Assembly (NCBI RefSeq): GCF_004348685.1
Contig: NZ_SMKO01000046.1
Span: 1-52,989 of the forward strand
Direction of reading: 5' to 3'
Length of the DNA stretch: 52,989 nt
Source: Nonomuraea deserti
GTDB lineage: Bacteria; Actinomycetota; Actinomycetes; Streptosporangiales; Streptosporangiaceae
Below, in pieces: positions 41,642 to 50,268 of the stretch; positions within the stretch are counted from its first letter, which is position 1; every line of letters starts with the position of its first letter. The notes below the pieces were generated by a model. It was not told where the DNA came from, searched no databases, and was given only the letters and a program-made list of their open reading frames with translations. The position numbers and the translations under genes are program-made.

Positions 41642-42073
41642 CTAGCTTCGGCGACGGCCGAGAACTTCGTCGATGACCCGGGGCGCGTTGTCTGTGCCGA
41701 CGTACGCGGCCAGCCTCACCACCATCTCCTGGGAGCGGGAGAGCTCTGCCTCCACCCTGGCCTTGCCTGACTGACCGGCCTGCACCCCAAAATACGCTCC
41801 GATGATGGTGCCGATCACACCGGCCACGCCCGCGAACAGCACGGCGAAGTCCTGGGTGGCGAACACGGCGGCGCCGAAGGCGACCAGGACGGCGACGATC
41901 CCGGTGACGACGACGAGGAAGCCGTAGCGCCATCGGGTCGCCTCGGCCTGGGCGGCCGTGACGTCGTCCTGAGACATCATCGCGTCGAGCGCCGGAGGGT
42001 TGGACGACCCGCTGGACGGCTGGTGGGACGGCGGGGTAGAGGGCGGGTTGGACGGCGGATTATCGGTGACCAC
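41642..42073 (-). CDS. Small membrane protein, function unknown
   Basis: The 143-residue product has a Pro/Ser/Asn-rich N-terminal third, two transmembrane helices (about residues 50-70 and 75-97) separated by a short turn, and an amphipathic C-terminal helix. No family is recognised. GTG 42073 was selected because AGGAGG precedes it by 4 nt. Its stop lies 7 bp upstream of hyuA on the same strand, so it may be co-transcribed with the hydantoinase genes; a functional link is only positional. Confidence 0.65.
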   Translation of the reverse strand: MVTDNPPSNPPSTPPSHQPSSGSSNPPALDAMMSQDDVTAAQAEATRWRYGFLVVVTGIVAVLVAFGAAVFATQDFAVLFAGVAGVIGTIIGAYFGVQAGQSGKARVEAELSRSQEMVVRLAAYVGTDNAPRVIDEVLGRRRS

Positions 42074-42148
42074 ACTTCCTCCTGTAACTCCAGGGGAGAA
42101 ATGTCCCACGAGGTCATGGAACAAGCCAAGCCACTAAGCTGGCGGCCT

Positions 42149-42805
42149 GTGACTGATGTGTCTGCCTTGTCTGCGGTGCCGTCTGGTGTCAGGGATGCCG
42201 TGCTGAAGTTCTACTTCGGCCCCATGGACTGCGGGAAGTCCACGCTCGCCCTCCAGATGAACTACAACCACGGCCGGCAGGGGCGGCGTGGCCTGGTGCT
42301 GACCAAGCACGACCGCTCCGGCGGCCCGAGGGTCACCAGCCGGATAGGGCTCGGTCTTCAGGCGATCGAGGTGGAGGACGATGTCGATCTCGTCCGGCTG
42401 GTGACCGCGCACGACAGGATCGACTACCTGATCTGCGACGAGGCCTGCTTCTACACGGTCGAGCAGATCGAGCAACTCGCCGACCTGGTGGACGAGCACG
42501 GCGTCGACGTGTACGCGTTCGGGCTGGCCTCCGACTTCCGTTCGGTGATGTTCCCGGCCGCCCAGCGGCTGTTCGAGCTGGCCGACGAGGTGTGCCGGCT
42601 GCAGGTCGAGGTGTTGTGCTGGTGCGGCCGGCCCGGGCAGCTGAACGCCAGGGTCGTGGGCGGGGCGATGGCGCGTACGGGCGAGCAGGTCGTGATCGGC
42701 GACACCGACGCCTCACACGTGCGCTACCAGGTGCTCTGCCGCAGGCACCACCGCTCGGGCCGGCTCGGCGAGGGCTCGATGGAGCCCGCTCACACGGCGC
42801 AGTAG
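42149..42805 (+). CDS. tdk: Thymidine kinase
   Basis: The 218-residue product is a type II thymidine kinase: P-loop GPMDCGKST (24-32), the ICDEACFYT segment with Walker B Asp-Glu, and a C-terminal zinc-binding region around EVLCWCGRPG and LCRRHH. It phosphorylates thymidine in the salvage pathway in the cytosol. GTG 42149 lacks a Shine-Dalgarno and could be leaderless; ATG 42101 has GGGGAGA upstream but would leave only 27 bp to the divergent gene's start. It overlaps the convergent DsbA gene by 16 bp at the 3' end. Confidence 0.87.
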   Translation: MTDVSALSAVPSGVRDAVLKFYFGPMDCGKSTLALQMNYNHGRQGRRGLVLTKHDRSGGPRVTSRIGLGLQAIEVEDDVDLVRLVTAHDRIDYLICDEACFYTVEQIEQLADLVDEHGVDVYAFGLASDFRSVMFPAAQRLFELADEVCRLQVEVLCWCGRPGQLNARVVGGAMARTGEQVVIGDTDASHVRYQVLCRRHHRSGRLGEGSMEPAHTAQ

Positions 42806-43461
42806 CCGTCGTCGTCGCAGCCGTCGGCGGGCGCCGCGAGCCGGGTGATCGGCGCCTGCCCCGTACGCTCGGCCACCTCGTCGATCGCGGCCGCGAAGGT
42901 CTCCTCCGGCTGCGCGCCCGACACGGCGAACTTGCCCTCGAACAGGAACAGCGGCACACCGGTGATCCCCAGCTCGCGCGCCCTGGCGAGCTGCTCGCGC
43001 ACCTCCTCGGCGCCCTTCCCGTCGTCGTTCACCCCGGCCTCGGCCGCCAGCTCGCCGAGGACGCCGGCGTCGCCGACGTTCCTGCCCTCGGTGAAGTACG
43101 CGCGGAACAGCCGGTCGGCCATCTCCGTGCCGAGTCCCTGCCGCGTGGCCACCTCGATCAGCCGGTGGGCCTCGAACGTGTTGGCGGCGACGGCCTTGTC
43201 GTAGTCGAGCCGCAGGCCGTCGCCGGCGGCGGTGGTGACGACGCGCTCGGTCATCTGGCGGGCGTTCGCCCCGAACTTCCGCTCAAGCGCCGGGAGCGCC
43301 GGCTCGCCCTGCGCGGAGGCGCCGGGGTCGAGCTGGAACGGGCGCGGCGTCACCTCGAGGGTGCCGCCCTTGGCCCGGAACCGCTCAGCCGCCCGAGCGA
43401 ACCTGACATGCCCGATATAACACCAGGGGCACACGACATCGGAGAAGATTTCGACCTTCAT
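42790..43461 (-). CDS. DsbA family oxidoreductase, FrnE type
   Basis: The 223-residue product has the thioredoxin-fold start KVEIFSDVVCPWCYIG with the CPWC active site at residues 11-14, and the conserved cis-Pro loop ITGVPLFLFEGKFAVSGAQ. There is no signal peptide, so it is cytosolic, as usual for FrnE-type proteins, which act in disulfide/redox or as 2-hydroxychromene-isomerase-like oxidoreductases. The C terminus ends with a short Cys-containing tail (DGCDDDGYCAV). It overlaps the thymidine kinase gene tail to tail. Confidence 0.88.
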   Translation of the reverse strand: MKVEIFSDVVCPWCYIGHVRFARAAERFRAKGGTLEVTPRPFQLDPGASAQGEPALPALERKFGANARQMTERVVTTAAGDGLRLDYDKAVAANTFEAHRLIEVATRQGLGTEMADRLFRAYFTEGRNVGDAGVLGELAAEAGVNDDGKGAEEVREQLARARELGITGVPLFLFEGKFAVSGAQPEETFAAAIDEVAERTGQAPITRLAAPADGCDDDGYCAV

Positions 43462-43523
43462 GTACCGATGCAACCTTCCGCCCTGCGCCCTGATTCCTGT
43501 CACGCCGCCCCACCCGGGGCGGG

Positions 43524-44420
43524 TCAGCCGGCGGCCAGCTCCTCCAGCCGGTACGGCAGGTAGGCCGAGTCGTCCACCAGCGCCGACGCGCCGCGCCACC
43601 ACCCGAACCACTCGCCGCTGCGCCACATCCAGTCGACCCGCTCGATGGCGGCCACGACGTCCCCCACGGTCTCCCACCGCTCGCCCAGCTGCTCGCGGGT
43701 GGCGCCGTGGCGCACGGCCCAGTCCCGGAGGACCCCCGAGGCCGCCGCGGAGACCTCGCGCGCGTACGGGTCGGGGTGCTCCCCAGGCAGCCGGTGCGGC
43801 CCGAGCCCGGCCGCCACGCCCCAGCTCCACTGCGCCTCGGCGGGCCGCGAGTAACGCAGCGAGTGGAAGTCCAGATTGGATCCGAGGTCGTCGTCGGCCC
43901 GGCGCGTGACGACGGCGTCGAGCCGCCCGCCGGCGTCGAAGTGGACCACGAGCCGCTGCCCCGGCTTGACCCCCGGCGGCAGGCGGAAGCGGTCCTCGGC
44001 CTGCCAGGAGTTGAGATCGACCTGGGCGGCCGGCCGGCCCCACAGCTGGTCGGCGGCGTCGTCAGCGATCCAGGCGGCCAGCATCTCCAGCGCGGTCAGA
44101 TCGGTCCACGGCTCGATCGCGACGGCCGTGCGCACCACCTCGTCGGGAGGAGGCAGCTTGCCGCCCCTGGGCCGCGTCCACCACTCCGCACCCAGCTCGC
44201 GGGTGCCGACCAGCAGCGCGGCGATGGCGGCCAGCTCGGCCGAGCGCCTCGTGAGCGAGGCTCCGAGCGCCAGCTCCAGCGTGCGATCGGTCCGCTCGTC
44301 CCCGAGCACGGGGCGTACGCCGTCGATGAGGGCCGGGGCCGTCGGGCGCTCCTCGCCGAGCAAGTTGCGTACGACTCGCCTGGCCTCGGTCCTCGCGTCT
44401 TCAGCGTGTGCCTGCCGCAT
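43524..44420 (-). CDS. Hypothetical protein (298 aa)
   Basis: No family could be named. The protein is soluble, Trp-rich in its C-terminal half (VDWMWRSGEWFGWWRGASALVDD) and helical in its N-terminal half. No signal peptide or membrane segment is seen. Coding is supported by length, start codon and lack of a better frame. It lies 62 bp upstream of the DsbA-type gene on the same strand; no functional clue comes from that. The 194 bp upstream of it hold nothing recognisable. Confidence 0.7.
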   Translation of the reverse strand: MRQAHAEDARTEARRVVRNLLGEERPTAPALIDGVRPVLGDERTDRTLELALGASLTRRSAELAAIAALLVGTRELGAEWWTRPRGGKLPPPDEVVRTAVAIEPWTDLTALEMLAAWIADDAADQLWGRPAAQVDLNSWQAEDRFRLPPGVKPGQRLVVHFDAGGRLDAVVTRRADDDLGSNLDFHSLRYSRPAEAQWSWGVAAGLGPHRLPGEHPDPYAREVSAAASGVLRDWAVRHGATREQLGERWETVGDVVAAIERVDWMWRSGEWFGWWRGASALVDDSAYLPYRLEELAAG

Positions 44421-44614
44421 ACAGCCACGCTACGCCTGGAGATCCTTTTCCGCGAGAGCCCCGGCCCCGCCACCACGCCCCTCACCACCTGTTTCCGCCC
44501 GGCGAGAGGCGGCACGGAGGGACCGGCGCACCGAGCCGCGCCACGCCTCTTGCGGCGGCGGCCGTTCCGCGACGGCACGGGCCGAGGCCGGCGCCCAGCA
44601 GTCCTGGGCCGGAG

Positions 44615-45352
44615 TCAGGAGCGGCGACAGCCGCGGCCGAGCAGCCAGCCCACCACGATGCCGCCGACCGCCACGCCCGCGCCCATGCCGAACGACGCCA
44701 GCATCACCCATGGCCGCGTCTCCGCGCGCGCCTTGGCGGGCCGCTCGTAGACGGCCCGCGCCGGAACCCCGGAAGCCGCGCCGGCGGGGGCGTCCGCGGC
44801 CAGGTCGCCGGGGGCCTGGCCGGAGAGGGCCGGGTCGCCGGGCGCCGGGGTCGCCGCGCCAGAGGTGGCGGTGGCGGCGGTGGCGGTGGCGGCGGTTTCG
44901 GCGGTGGTTTCGGCGGGGGCGAGGAGGTGCTCCTCGACGGCCGAGAAGAACTCGCCCGCCGTCCGCCTGGCCACCGAGCCGAGCATGCGCTGCCCGACCC
45001 CGCCGATCATCCCGCCGATCACGGCGTCGGCGTCGTAGTCCACGCGGGTCCCGCCGTCGATCTCGGTCAGCCGTACCACGACGGTGGCATCCACCGTCCC
45101 CGGCGCGCCCTGCCCGCGGGCCCTGAGCGTGAAGCTTTCGGGCGCGAGCGGGTCGGTCAGCGCCACCTCCCCCTGGTAGACCCCCTTGATGGACGCGACG
45201 CCCGCGTTGACCGTCATCCGGTACGTGTCGTGTCCCGATTCCTCCAGGCGTTCGCACCCCGGAATGGTGCGCACCAGCACCGCCGGATCCTGGAGGGCCG
45301 TCCACACCTGATCTCTCTGAACGCCGATCACGGCGCTGCCACCCACCTTCAT
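44615..45352 (-). CDS. CoxG-type SRPBCC domain protein with C-terminal membrane anchor
   Basis: The 245-residue product starts with an SRPBCC/CoxG domain (1-145): a MKVGGSAVIGVQRDQVWTALQDP start, PGCERLE, the KGVYQGEVAL strand and GGMIGGVGQRMLGSVARRTAGEFF in the last helix. A low-complexity Ala/Thr linker encoded by GGCGGT-type repeats follows, then one hydrophobic helix near the C terminus (WVMLASFGMGAGVAVGGIVVGWLLG), giving a tail-anchored membrane protein. CoxG is linked to carbon-monoxide dehydrogenase maturation and membrane recruitment, but no CO dehydrogenase genes are in the window. Confidence 0.82.
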   Translation of the reverse strand: MKVGGSAVIGVQRDQVWTALQDPAVLVRTIPGCERLEESGHDTYRMTVNAGVASIKGVYQGEVALTDPLAPESFTLRARGQGAPGTVDATVVVRLTEIDGGTRVDYDADAVIGGMIGGVGQRMLGSVARRTAGEFFSAVEEHLLAPAETTAETAATATAATATSGAATPAPGDPALSGQAPGDLAADAPAGAASGVPARAVYERPAKARAETRPWVMLASFGMGAGVAVGGIVVGWLLGRGCRRS

Positions 45353-45464
45353 GGAGCAACTTTAGGCGGCCGGGTCCGGGCGGATAACGGCAACACCTGA
45401 CAGACCCCCGAGCGGCCTGGGGAGGGACTGTGACCAAGGTCGCACGCGCGCGCGTCCCATTGCT

Positions 45465-45510
45465 CTACAGCTTGTAGTACTACTGCAAGTAGATGTACTA
45501 CAGCTTGTAG
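45465..45510. promoter_or_regulatory. Three dyad repeats upstream of cydA
   Basis: CTACAGCTTGTAG occurs at 45465-45477 and 45498-45510, with CTACTGCAAGTAG at 45480-45492 between them; a GTAGTACTAC palindrome (45474-45483) links the first two. Each dyad has CTAC/GTAG arms with 5 bases inside. The last ends 24 bp before the ATG of cydA. Several copies of one dyad this close to a gene suggest repressor binding; the regulator is not in the window. Rex-type sites look different. Confidence 0.7.
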
Positions 45511-45534
45511 AGCTCATGGGAGTCGACGAAGACG

Positions 45535-46881
45535 ATGGACGCACTTGACCTCGCACGGTGGCAATTCGGGGTGACCACCGTGTACCACTTCCTTTTCGTG
45601 CCGCTGACCATCGGCCTGGGCGTCTTCGTGGCGGGTCTGCAGACGGCCTGGCACCGCACGGGCAAAGAGCACTACCTGCGGCTCACGAAGTTCTTCGGCA
45701 AGCTCTTCCTCATCAACTTCGCCATGGGCGTGGTCACCGGCATCGTGCAGGAGTTCCAGTTCGGGATGAACTGGAGTGAGTACTCCACGTTCGTCGGCGA
45801 CGTCTTCGGGGCGCCCCTGGCGATGGAGGCGCTGCTGGCCTTCTTCATGGAGTCGACGTTCCTGGGGCTGTGGATCTTCGGCTGGGACCGGCTGCCGAAG
45901 AAGGCGCACCTGGCGTGCATCTGGGCGGCCGCCATCGGGTCCAACCTGTCGGCCTACTTCATCCTGGCCGCCAACGCCTGGATGAAGCACCCCGTCGGCT
46001 ACGAGGTCGTCGACGGCAAGGCCAGGATGACCGACCTGTGGGCGGTGCTGACCAACTCCACGGCCCTGGCCCAGGTGCCCCACGTGATCGGGGCGGCGTT
46101 CGTCGTGGCGGGCGGCTTCGTGCTGGCCGTGAGCGGATACTGGCTGCTGAGGACGCGCGCCGGCATGTGGCGCGGCGCCGCCAGAGGCGCGCTCATCATG
46201 ACGGCGATCGCGGGGGCCGTCGTCGCGGGCACGGGCGACACGTCCGCCAGGCTGATGCACGAGCAGCAGCCCATGAAGCTGGCCTCCGCAGAAGGGCTGG
46301 AGCGCGACACCGCCGGCGCGGCCTTCAGCGTGGCCCCGGGCATCGAGATCCCCGCCGTCCTGAGCCTCCTGGCCACCCACGACGCGGGCGCCACCATCCA
46401 GGGCACCGAGGACCTGCAGCGGCGCTTCGAGCAGGAGTTCGGCCCCGGGGACTACCGGCCGAACCAGCCGGTCGTGTTCTGGTCGTTCCGGGTGATGATC
46501 GGGTTCGGGTTGGCCACGGTGGGCCTGTCGGTGCTCGGCCTCTGGCTGACGCGCGGGAAGCGTGACCTGCCGAGGTGGCTGGCGCGGGCGTTCCTGCTGG
46601 CCCTGCCGCTGCCGCTGGCCGCGGTGACCGCCGGATGGCTGCTCAGCGAGATCGGCCGCCAGCCGTGGACGGTCGCGGGCGAGCTGCTGACGGCCGCCAG
46701 CGTGTCGCCCGGCGTGAGCCTGGCCGAGGTGGCCACCTCGCTGACCGTCTTCACGCTGCTGTACGGCGCGCTCGCCGTCGCCGAGGTCGTGCTCCTCACC
46801 CGGCACGTCCGCGGGGGCGCCGAGGAGGAGCGGCGGCCCGCGGCCGCGCCCGAGCAGCTCGAACCGTCGTTGATGTACTGA
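45535..46881 (+). CDS. cydA: Cytochrome bd ubiquinol oxidase subunit I
   Basis: The 448-residue membrane protein has the CydA N terminus RWQFGVTTVYHFLFVPLTIGLGVF with the heme ligand His18, FLGLWIFGWDRL, the second heme region ALAQVPHVIGAAFVVAGG, and SEIGRQPW near the C-terminal heme site. The protein is shorter than the E. coli type because the Q-loop is short, as in many Gram-positive and actinobacterial enzymes. With CydB it forms the oxygen-reducing terminal oxidase used at low oxygen. No cydDC genes follow here. Dyad repeats lie just upstream. Confidence 0.95.
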   Translation: MDALDLARWQFGVTTVYHFLFVPLTIGLGVFVAGLQTAWHRTGKEHYLRLTKFFGKLFLINFAMGVVTGIVQEFQFGMNWSEYSTFVGDVFGAPLAMEALLAFFMESTFLGLWIFGWDRLPKKAHLACIWAAAIGSNLSAYFILAANAWMKHPVGYEVVDGKARMTDLWAVLTNSTALAQVPHVIGAAFVVAGGFVLAVSGYWLLRTRAGMWRGAARGALIMTAIAGAVVAGTGDTSARLMHEQQPMKLASAEGLERDTAGAAFSVAPGIEIPAVLSLLATHDAGATIQGTEDLQRRFEQEFGPGDYRPNQPVVFWSFRVMIGFGLATVGLSVLGLWLTRGKRDLPRWLARAFLLALPLPLAAVTAGWLLSEIGRQPWTVAGELLTAASVSPGVSLAEVATSLTVFTLLYGALAVAEVVLLTRHVRGGAEEERRPAAAPEQLEPSLMY

Positions 46882-46891
46882 GGAGCGGACA

Positions 46892-47773
46892 GTGATCGAT
46901 CTGTGGTTCGTCATCATCGCCTTCCTGTGGACCGGCTACTTCGTGCTGGAGGGCTTCGACTTCGGCGTCGGGATGCTGGCGCCGCTCGTGAGCGGGAACG
47001 CCGAGGAGCGGCGCCAGAGCCTGCAGACCATCGGCCCGGTGTGGGACGGCAACGAGGTGTGGCTGATCACCGCGGTCGGCGCCATGTTCGCCGCGTTCCC
47101 CGCCTGGTACGCGGGCGTGTTCAGCAGCTACTACCTGCCGGTCGTGCTCGTCCTGGTCGGGCTGATCGTGCGCGGGGTCGGCCTGGAGTGGCGCGGCAAG
47201 GTCGCCTCCCCGCGCTGGTGCGACCTGGGCATCGTGGCGGGCAGCGCGCTCCCGGCGTTCCTCTGGGGCGCGATCTTCGCCGGCCTGCTGTACGACGGCC
47301 CGCTCGCCGCCCTGCTCGGAGGCGCGTTCACCCTGGCGGTGTGCGTCCTGCACGGCGCCGCCTTCCTGGCGCTGAGGACCACCGGCCCGGTACGCCGCCG
47401 CGCCCGCGTCGCGGCGATGGCCGCGAGCGCCGTGGCCGTCCCGGTGGCCGTGTTCGCCCTGTCGGGCCTGGGCACGCTGCCCGCGCTGGCCGCCATGGCG
47501 GCGCTGGCCGCGGCCACGGCGCTGATCTGGCGCCGCAGGGAGGGCTTGGCGTTCGCGGCCACGGCGGGCGCCATCGTGCTGACCACGCTGGCCGTCTTCG
47601 TGGAGCTGCACGCGCGGCCGCTGCCCGGGCTGACGCTGGCCGAGGCCGCCTCCGGCCCCTACACGCTGACGATGCTGAGCTGGATCGGACTCATCGCGCT
47701 GCCGTTCGTGCTGGTCTACCAGGGGTGGACGTACTGGGTGTTCAGAAAGCGGGTCCGGGTGGGCGCGGCCTAA
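46892..47773 (+). CDS. cydB: Cytochrome bd ubiquinol oxidase subunit II
   Basis: The 293-residue membrane protein has the CydB start LWFVIIAFLWTGYFVLEGFDFGVGMLAPL and the region GPVWDGNEVWLITAVGAMFAAFPAWYA. It is shorter than many CydB proteins but contains the usual membrane-helix set. GTG follows cydA by 10 bp, behind GAGGAG, so they are co-transcribed. The last 47 bp plus the stop are duplicated in tandem immediately downstream. Confidence 0.93.
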   Translation: MIDLWFVIIAFLWTGYFVLEGFDFGVGMLAPLVSGNAEERRQSLQTIGPVWDGNEVWLITAVGAMFAAFPAWYAGVFSSYYLPVVLVLVGLIVRGVGLEWRGKVASPRWCDLGIVAGSALPAFLWGAIFAGLLYDGPLAALLGGAFTLAVCVLHGAAFLALRTTGPVRRRARVAAMAASAVAVPVAVFALSGLGTLPALAAMAALAAATALIWRRREGLAFAATAGAIVLTTLAVFVELHARPLPGLTLAEAASGPYTLTMLSWIGLIALPFVLVYQGWTYWVFRKRVRVGAA

Positions 47774-47824
47774 CCGGACGTACTGGGTGTTCAGGAAGCG
47801 GATCCGGGTGGGCGCGGCCTAACC
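47727..47824. repeat. 49-bp tandem duplication of the cydB 3' end
   Basis: Bases 47727-47775 include the last codons and TAA stop of cydB; 47776-47824 repeat them with two mismatches. The second copy also holds, on the opposite strand, the last codons and stop (47791-47793) of the livF-type gene, whose tail is therefore recent. Confidence 0.92.
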
Positions 47825-48558
47825 GCATCCCTGGACGGCACTCCGCCGAGGTAGAGGCGGCCGAGCCGCGGGTCGGCCGCCAGCTCGCGCGCCGGGCCGG
47901 AGATGTGCACCTGACCGAGGTCGAGCACGCACCCGACGTCGGCCATCTCCAGCGCCCTGCGCGCGTTCTGCTCCACCAGCAGCACCGCCACCCCGGCCCC
48001 GCGCATGAGGTCGATCTGATCGAACACGACCTGCGTGTTGCGCGGGTCGAGCCCCATCGACGGCTCGTCGAGCAGCACCACCGCCGGCTCCAGCATGAGG
48101 GCGCGGGCGAACTCGACCTGCTTCTGCTGGCCGCCCGACAGCAGCCCGGCCACGCTCCCCCACCGCTCGGCCACGACGGGGAACAACGCCTTGACCGCCT
48201 CGATCCTGGCGTTCAGCACGGCCTGGTCGCGGACGGTGTAGCCGCCGAGCCGCACGTTCTCCGCCACCGTCATCTCGCGGAACACGCTGTGCCCCTGCAG
48301 CACGTGCGCCAGCCCGCGGCCGAGCAGCCGCTGCGGCGACAGGCCCGCCACGTCCTCCCCCGCCAGCAGCACCCGGCCCGACCTGGGCGCGAGCAGGCCG
48401 CTGGCGACCTTGAGCACGGTGGACTTGCCCGCGCCGTTGGGGCCGACGAGGCAGACGACCTCGCCGGCGCGCACGGTGACGGACAGGCCGCGCAGCACCG
48501 GCGCCGCCCTGCCGTACCCGGCCACGACGTTCTCCAGGGCGAGCAGGACCTCAGACAC
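47791..48558 (-). CDS. livF: Branched-chain amino acid-type ABC transporter ATP-binding protein
   Basis: The 255-residue ATPase has Walker A GPNGAGKST, Q-loop region GLAHVLQGHSVF, signature LSGGQQKQVEFARAL and Walker B VVLLDEPSMGLDP, in the LivF pattern. It would drive import with the LivG-type ATPase. The GTG start overlaps the livG stop by 8 bp. Its last 11 codons (AVRPRPPGSAS) and stop lie in the second copy of the duplicated cydB 3' end, so the tail is not conserved family sequence. Confidence 0.9.
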   Translation of the reverse strand: MSEVLLALENVVAGYGRAAPVLRGLSVTVRAGEVVCLVGPNGAGKSTVLKVASGLLAPRSGRVLLAGEDVAGLSPQRLLGRGLAHVLQGHSVFREMTVAENVRLGGYTVRDQAVLNARIEAVKALFPVVAERWGSVAGLLSGGQQKQVEFARALMLEPAVVLLDEPSMGLDPRNTQVVFDQIDLMRGAGVAVLLVEQNARRALEMADVGCVLDLGQVHISGPARELAADPRLGRLYLGGVPSRDAVRPRPPGSAS

Positions 48559-49282
48559 CGAGATACGCCTCCAGCACGCGGGGGTCGTCCCTGATCGCCG
48601 AGGGCGGGCCCGCGGCGATCGGCGCGCCGCGGTCGAAGACGATCACGTGGTCGCACATGCCCATCACCATGTCCATGTTGTGCTCGACGACGAGGAAGGT
48701 GCGGCCCTCGGCGTTCAGCTCGCGTACGAGGGTGACGATGCGGTCGATCAGCGCCGGGTTGACGCCGCCGGCGGGCTCGTCGAGCAACACCAGGTCCGGC
48801 TCGGCCATGAGCACGGCGGCCAGTTCGAGCAGCTTCTGCTGGCCGTAGGACAGGTCGCGGGCCTCGGCGTGCTCCAGGTGCTCGATGCCCATGCGGTGCA
48901 GCCAGCGGCGGGCCCGCTCGGCCTCGCCCTCGTCGTGCAGCCCCGCCAGCAGCTCGCGCAGGCGGGTACGGCGGACGGCGACCAGCATGTTCTCCAGCAC
49001 GGTCAGGCGCGGGAAGACCCGGCAGAGCTGGAAGGTGCGGCCGATGCCCGCGTGCGCGATCCGGTGCGGCGCGTGGCGCGTGATGTCGCGCTCGCGATAG
49101 AGCACCCGCCCCGAGTCGGGCCTGATCATGCCGGTGATCAGGTTGAAGAACGTGGTCTTGCCCGAGCCGTTGGGCCCGATGAGGCCGTTGACCTGCCCGT
49201 CGCGCAGCTCGACGGTGGCGCCGTGCACCGCGGGCACGCCGCCGAACGACTTCGTGAGGCCCTCCGTGCGCAGCGAGGTCAT
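48551..49282 (-). CDS. livG: Branched-chain amino acid-type ABC transporter ATP-binding protein
   Basis: The 243-residue ATPase has Walker A GPNGSGKTT, GIGRTFQLCRVFPRLTV, the LivG-type YGQQKLLELAAVLM signature region and VLLDEPAGGVNP. GQQKLLE in place of the textbook LSGGQ is usual in LivG. The ATG overlaps the livM stop by 4 bp. With LivF it powers a HAAT-type importer for amino acids, urea, amides or other small polar solutes. Confidence 0.92.
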   Translation of the reverse strand: MTSLRTEGLTKSFGGVPAVHGATVELRDGQVNGLIGPNGSGKTTFFNLITGMIRPDSGRVLYRERDITRHAPHRIAHAGIGRTFQLCRVFPRLTVLENMLVAVRRTRLRELLAGLHDEGEAERARRWLHRMGIEHLEHAEARDLSYGQQKLLELAAVLMAEPDLVLLDEPAGGVNPALIDRIVTLVRELNAEGRTFLVVEHNMDMVMGMCDHVIVFDRGAPIAAGPPSAIRDDPRVLEAYLGV

Positions 49283-50268
49283 CGGGCCGCCCCTTCCAGC
49301 CGCTGCCCGGCGCTCTCCTCCGGGATGGACGGCCCCCCGCGTCCCCTGGTGAGCCTGGACAGGATGCCCTCCGGCATGAACAGCACGACCAGGATGAGCA
49401 GCACGCCCGTCGCGGCCAGATGGACCTGCGTCTCGCCCAGCGCGATCAGGAAATACTCGCCGGCGGGCGCCACGATGAGCGCGCCGAGCAGCGGGCCGTA
49501 CACGTGCCGGACCCCGCCGAGCAGGCTCATGAGCACCATGTACGAGCCGATCAGGATGGAGAACATGAAGATCGGGTCGAGGCTGCCGAACCACAGCGCG
49601 TACAGGCCGCCGGCCAGCGCCACGAACAGGGCCGACAGGGCGAAGGCGGCCACCTTGTACGCCCCGGTCGGCACGCCGAGCGACTCGGCCTTGTCCTCGT
49701 CCTCCCTGATCGCCCGCAGGCCCGCGCCGAACCGGGAGCGGGAGACGTACCACCAGGACAGCAGCGCGAGCCCGAGCAGCACGAGGAACAGGTAGAAGAA
49801 GACCATGTGCGTCTGTCCCCGGTGCAGGCCGGGGAACGGCGAGGGCACCTGCAGGCCGGTGGAGCCGCCGGTCAGCGAGCGCCAGCCCTGCACGACGAGG
49901 TTCATCATCGACACGAGCGCGATCGACACGATCACGAACGACGCGCCCCGCACCCGTACGGCCGCGACGCCGACGCCCACGGCGAACACGGTGACCAGCA
50001 GCGCCGAGACCGGCAGGGCCACCGCCCACGGCACGTCCAGCCGGGTCACGAGCAGCCCGGTGCCGTACGCGCCGAGCCCGAAGAACGCCGAGTGGCCGAG
50101 CGAGACGTAGCCGGTGAAACCGCCCAGGAGGTTCCAGGAGGTGGCCATGGCGGCGTACATGACGGTCAGCGCGCCCGCGTACACGAGGTAGTAGTTGGGC
50201 ACCAGCCAGGGGTAGGCGATCGCCAGGGCGGCGACCAGCAGCGGGAGCCCTCTAGAAGCGGTGCGCAA
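49279..50268 (-). CDS. livM: Branched-chain amino acid-type ABC transporter permease
   Basis: The 329-residue membrane protein has about eight to nine helices and the LivM motifs LGGFTGYVSLGHSAFFGLGAY and SRFGAGLRAIREDEDKAESLGVPT, the cytoplasmic coupling segment. It pairs with the LivH-type permease in the membrane. The start overlaps the 3' end of livH by 17 bp; its stop overlaps livG by 4 bp. Confidence 0.92.
   Translation of the reverse strand: MRTASRGLPLLVAALAIAYPWLVPNYYLVYAGALTVMYAAMATSWNLLGGFTGYVSLGHSAFFGLGAYGTGLLVTRLDVPWAVALPVSALLVTVFAVGVGVAAVRVRGASFVIVSIALVSMMNLVVQGWRSLTGGSTGLQVPSPFPGLHRGQTHMVFFYLFLVLLGLALLSWWYVSRSRFGAGLRAIREDEDKAESLGVPTGAYKVAAFALSALFVALAGGLYALWFGSLDPIFMFSILIGSYMVLMSLLGGVRHVYGPLLGALIVAPAGEYFLIALGETQVHLAATGVLLILVVLFMPEGILSRLTRGRGGPSIPEESAGQRLEGAAR

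Noticed and set aside
42101..42148. Thymidine kinase start at ATG 42101
   Set aside because: It has a fair Shine-Dalgarno, but it would leave 27 bp between divergent starts and adds non-conserved residues; kept only as an alternative.
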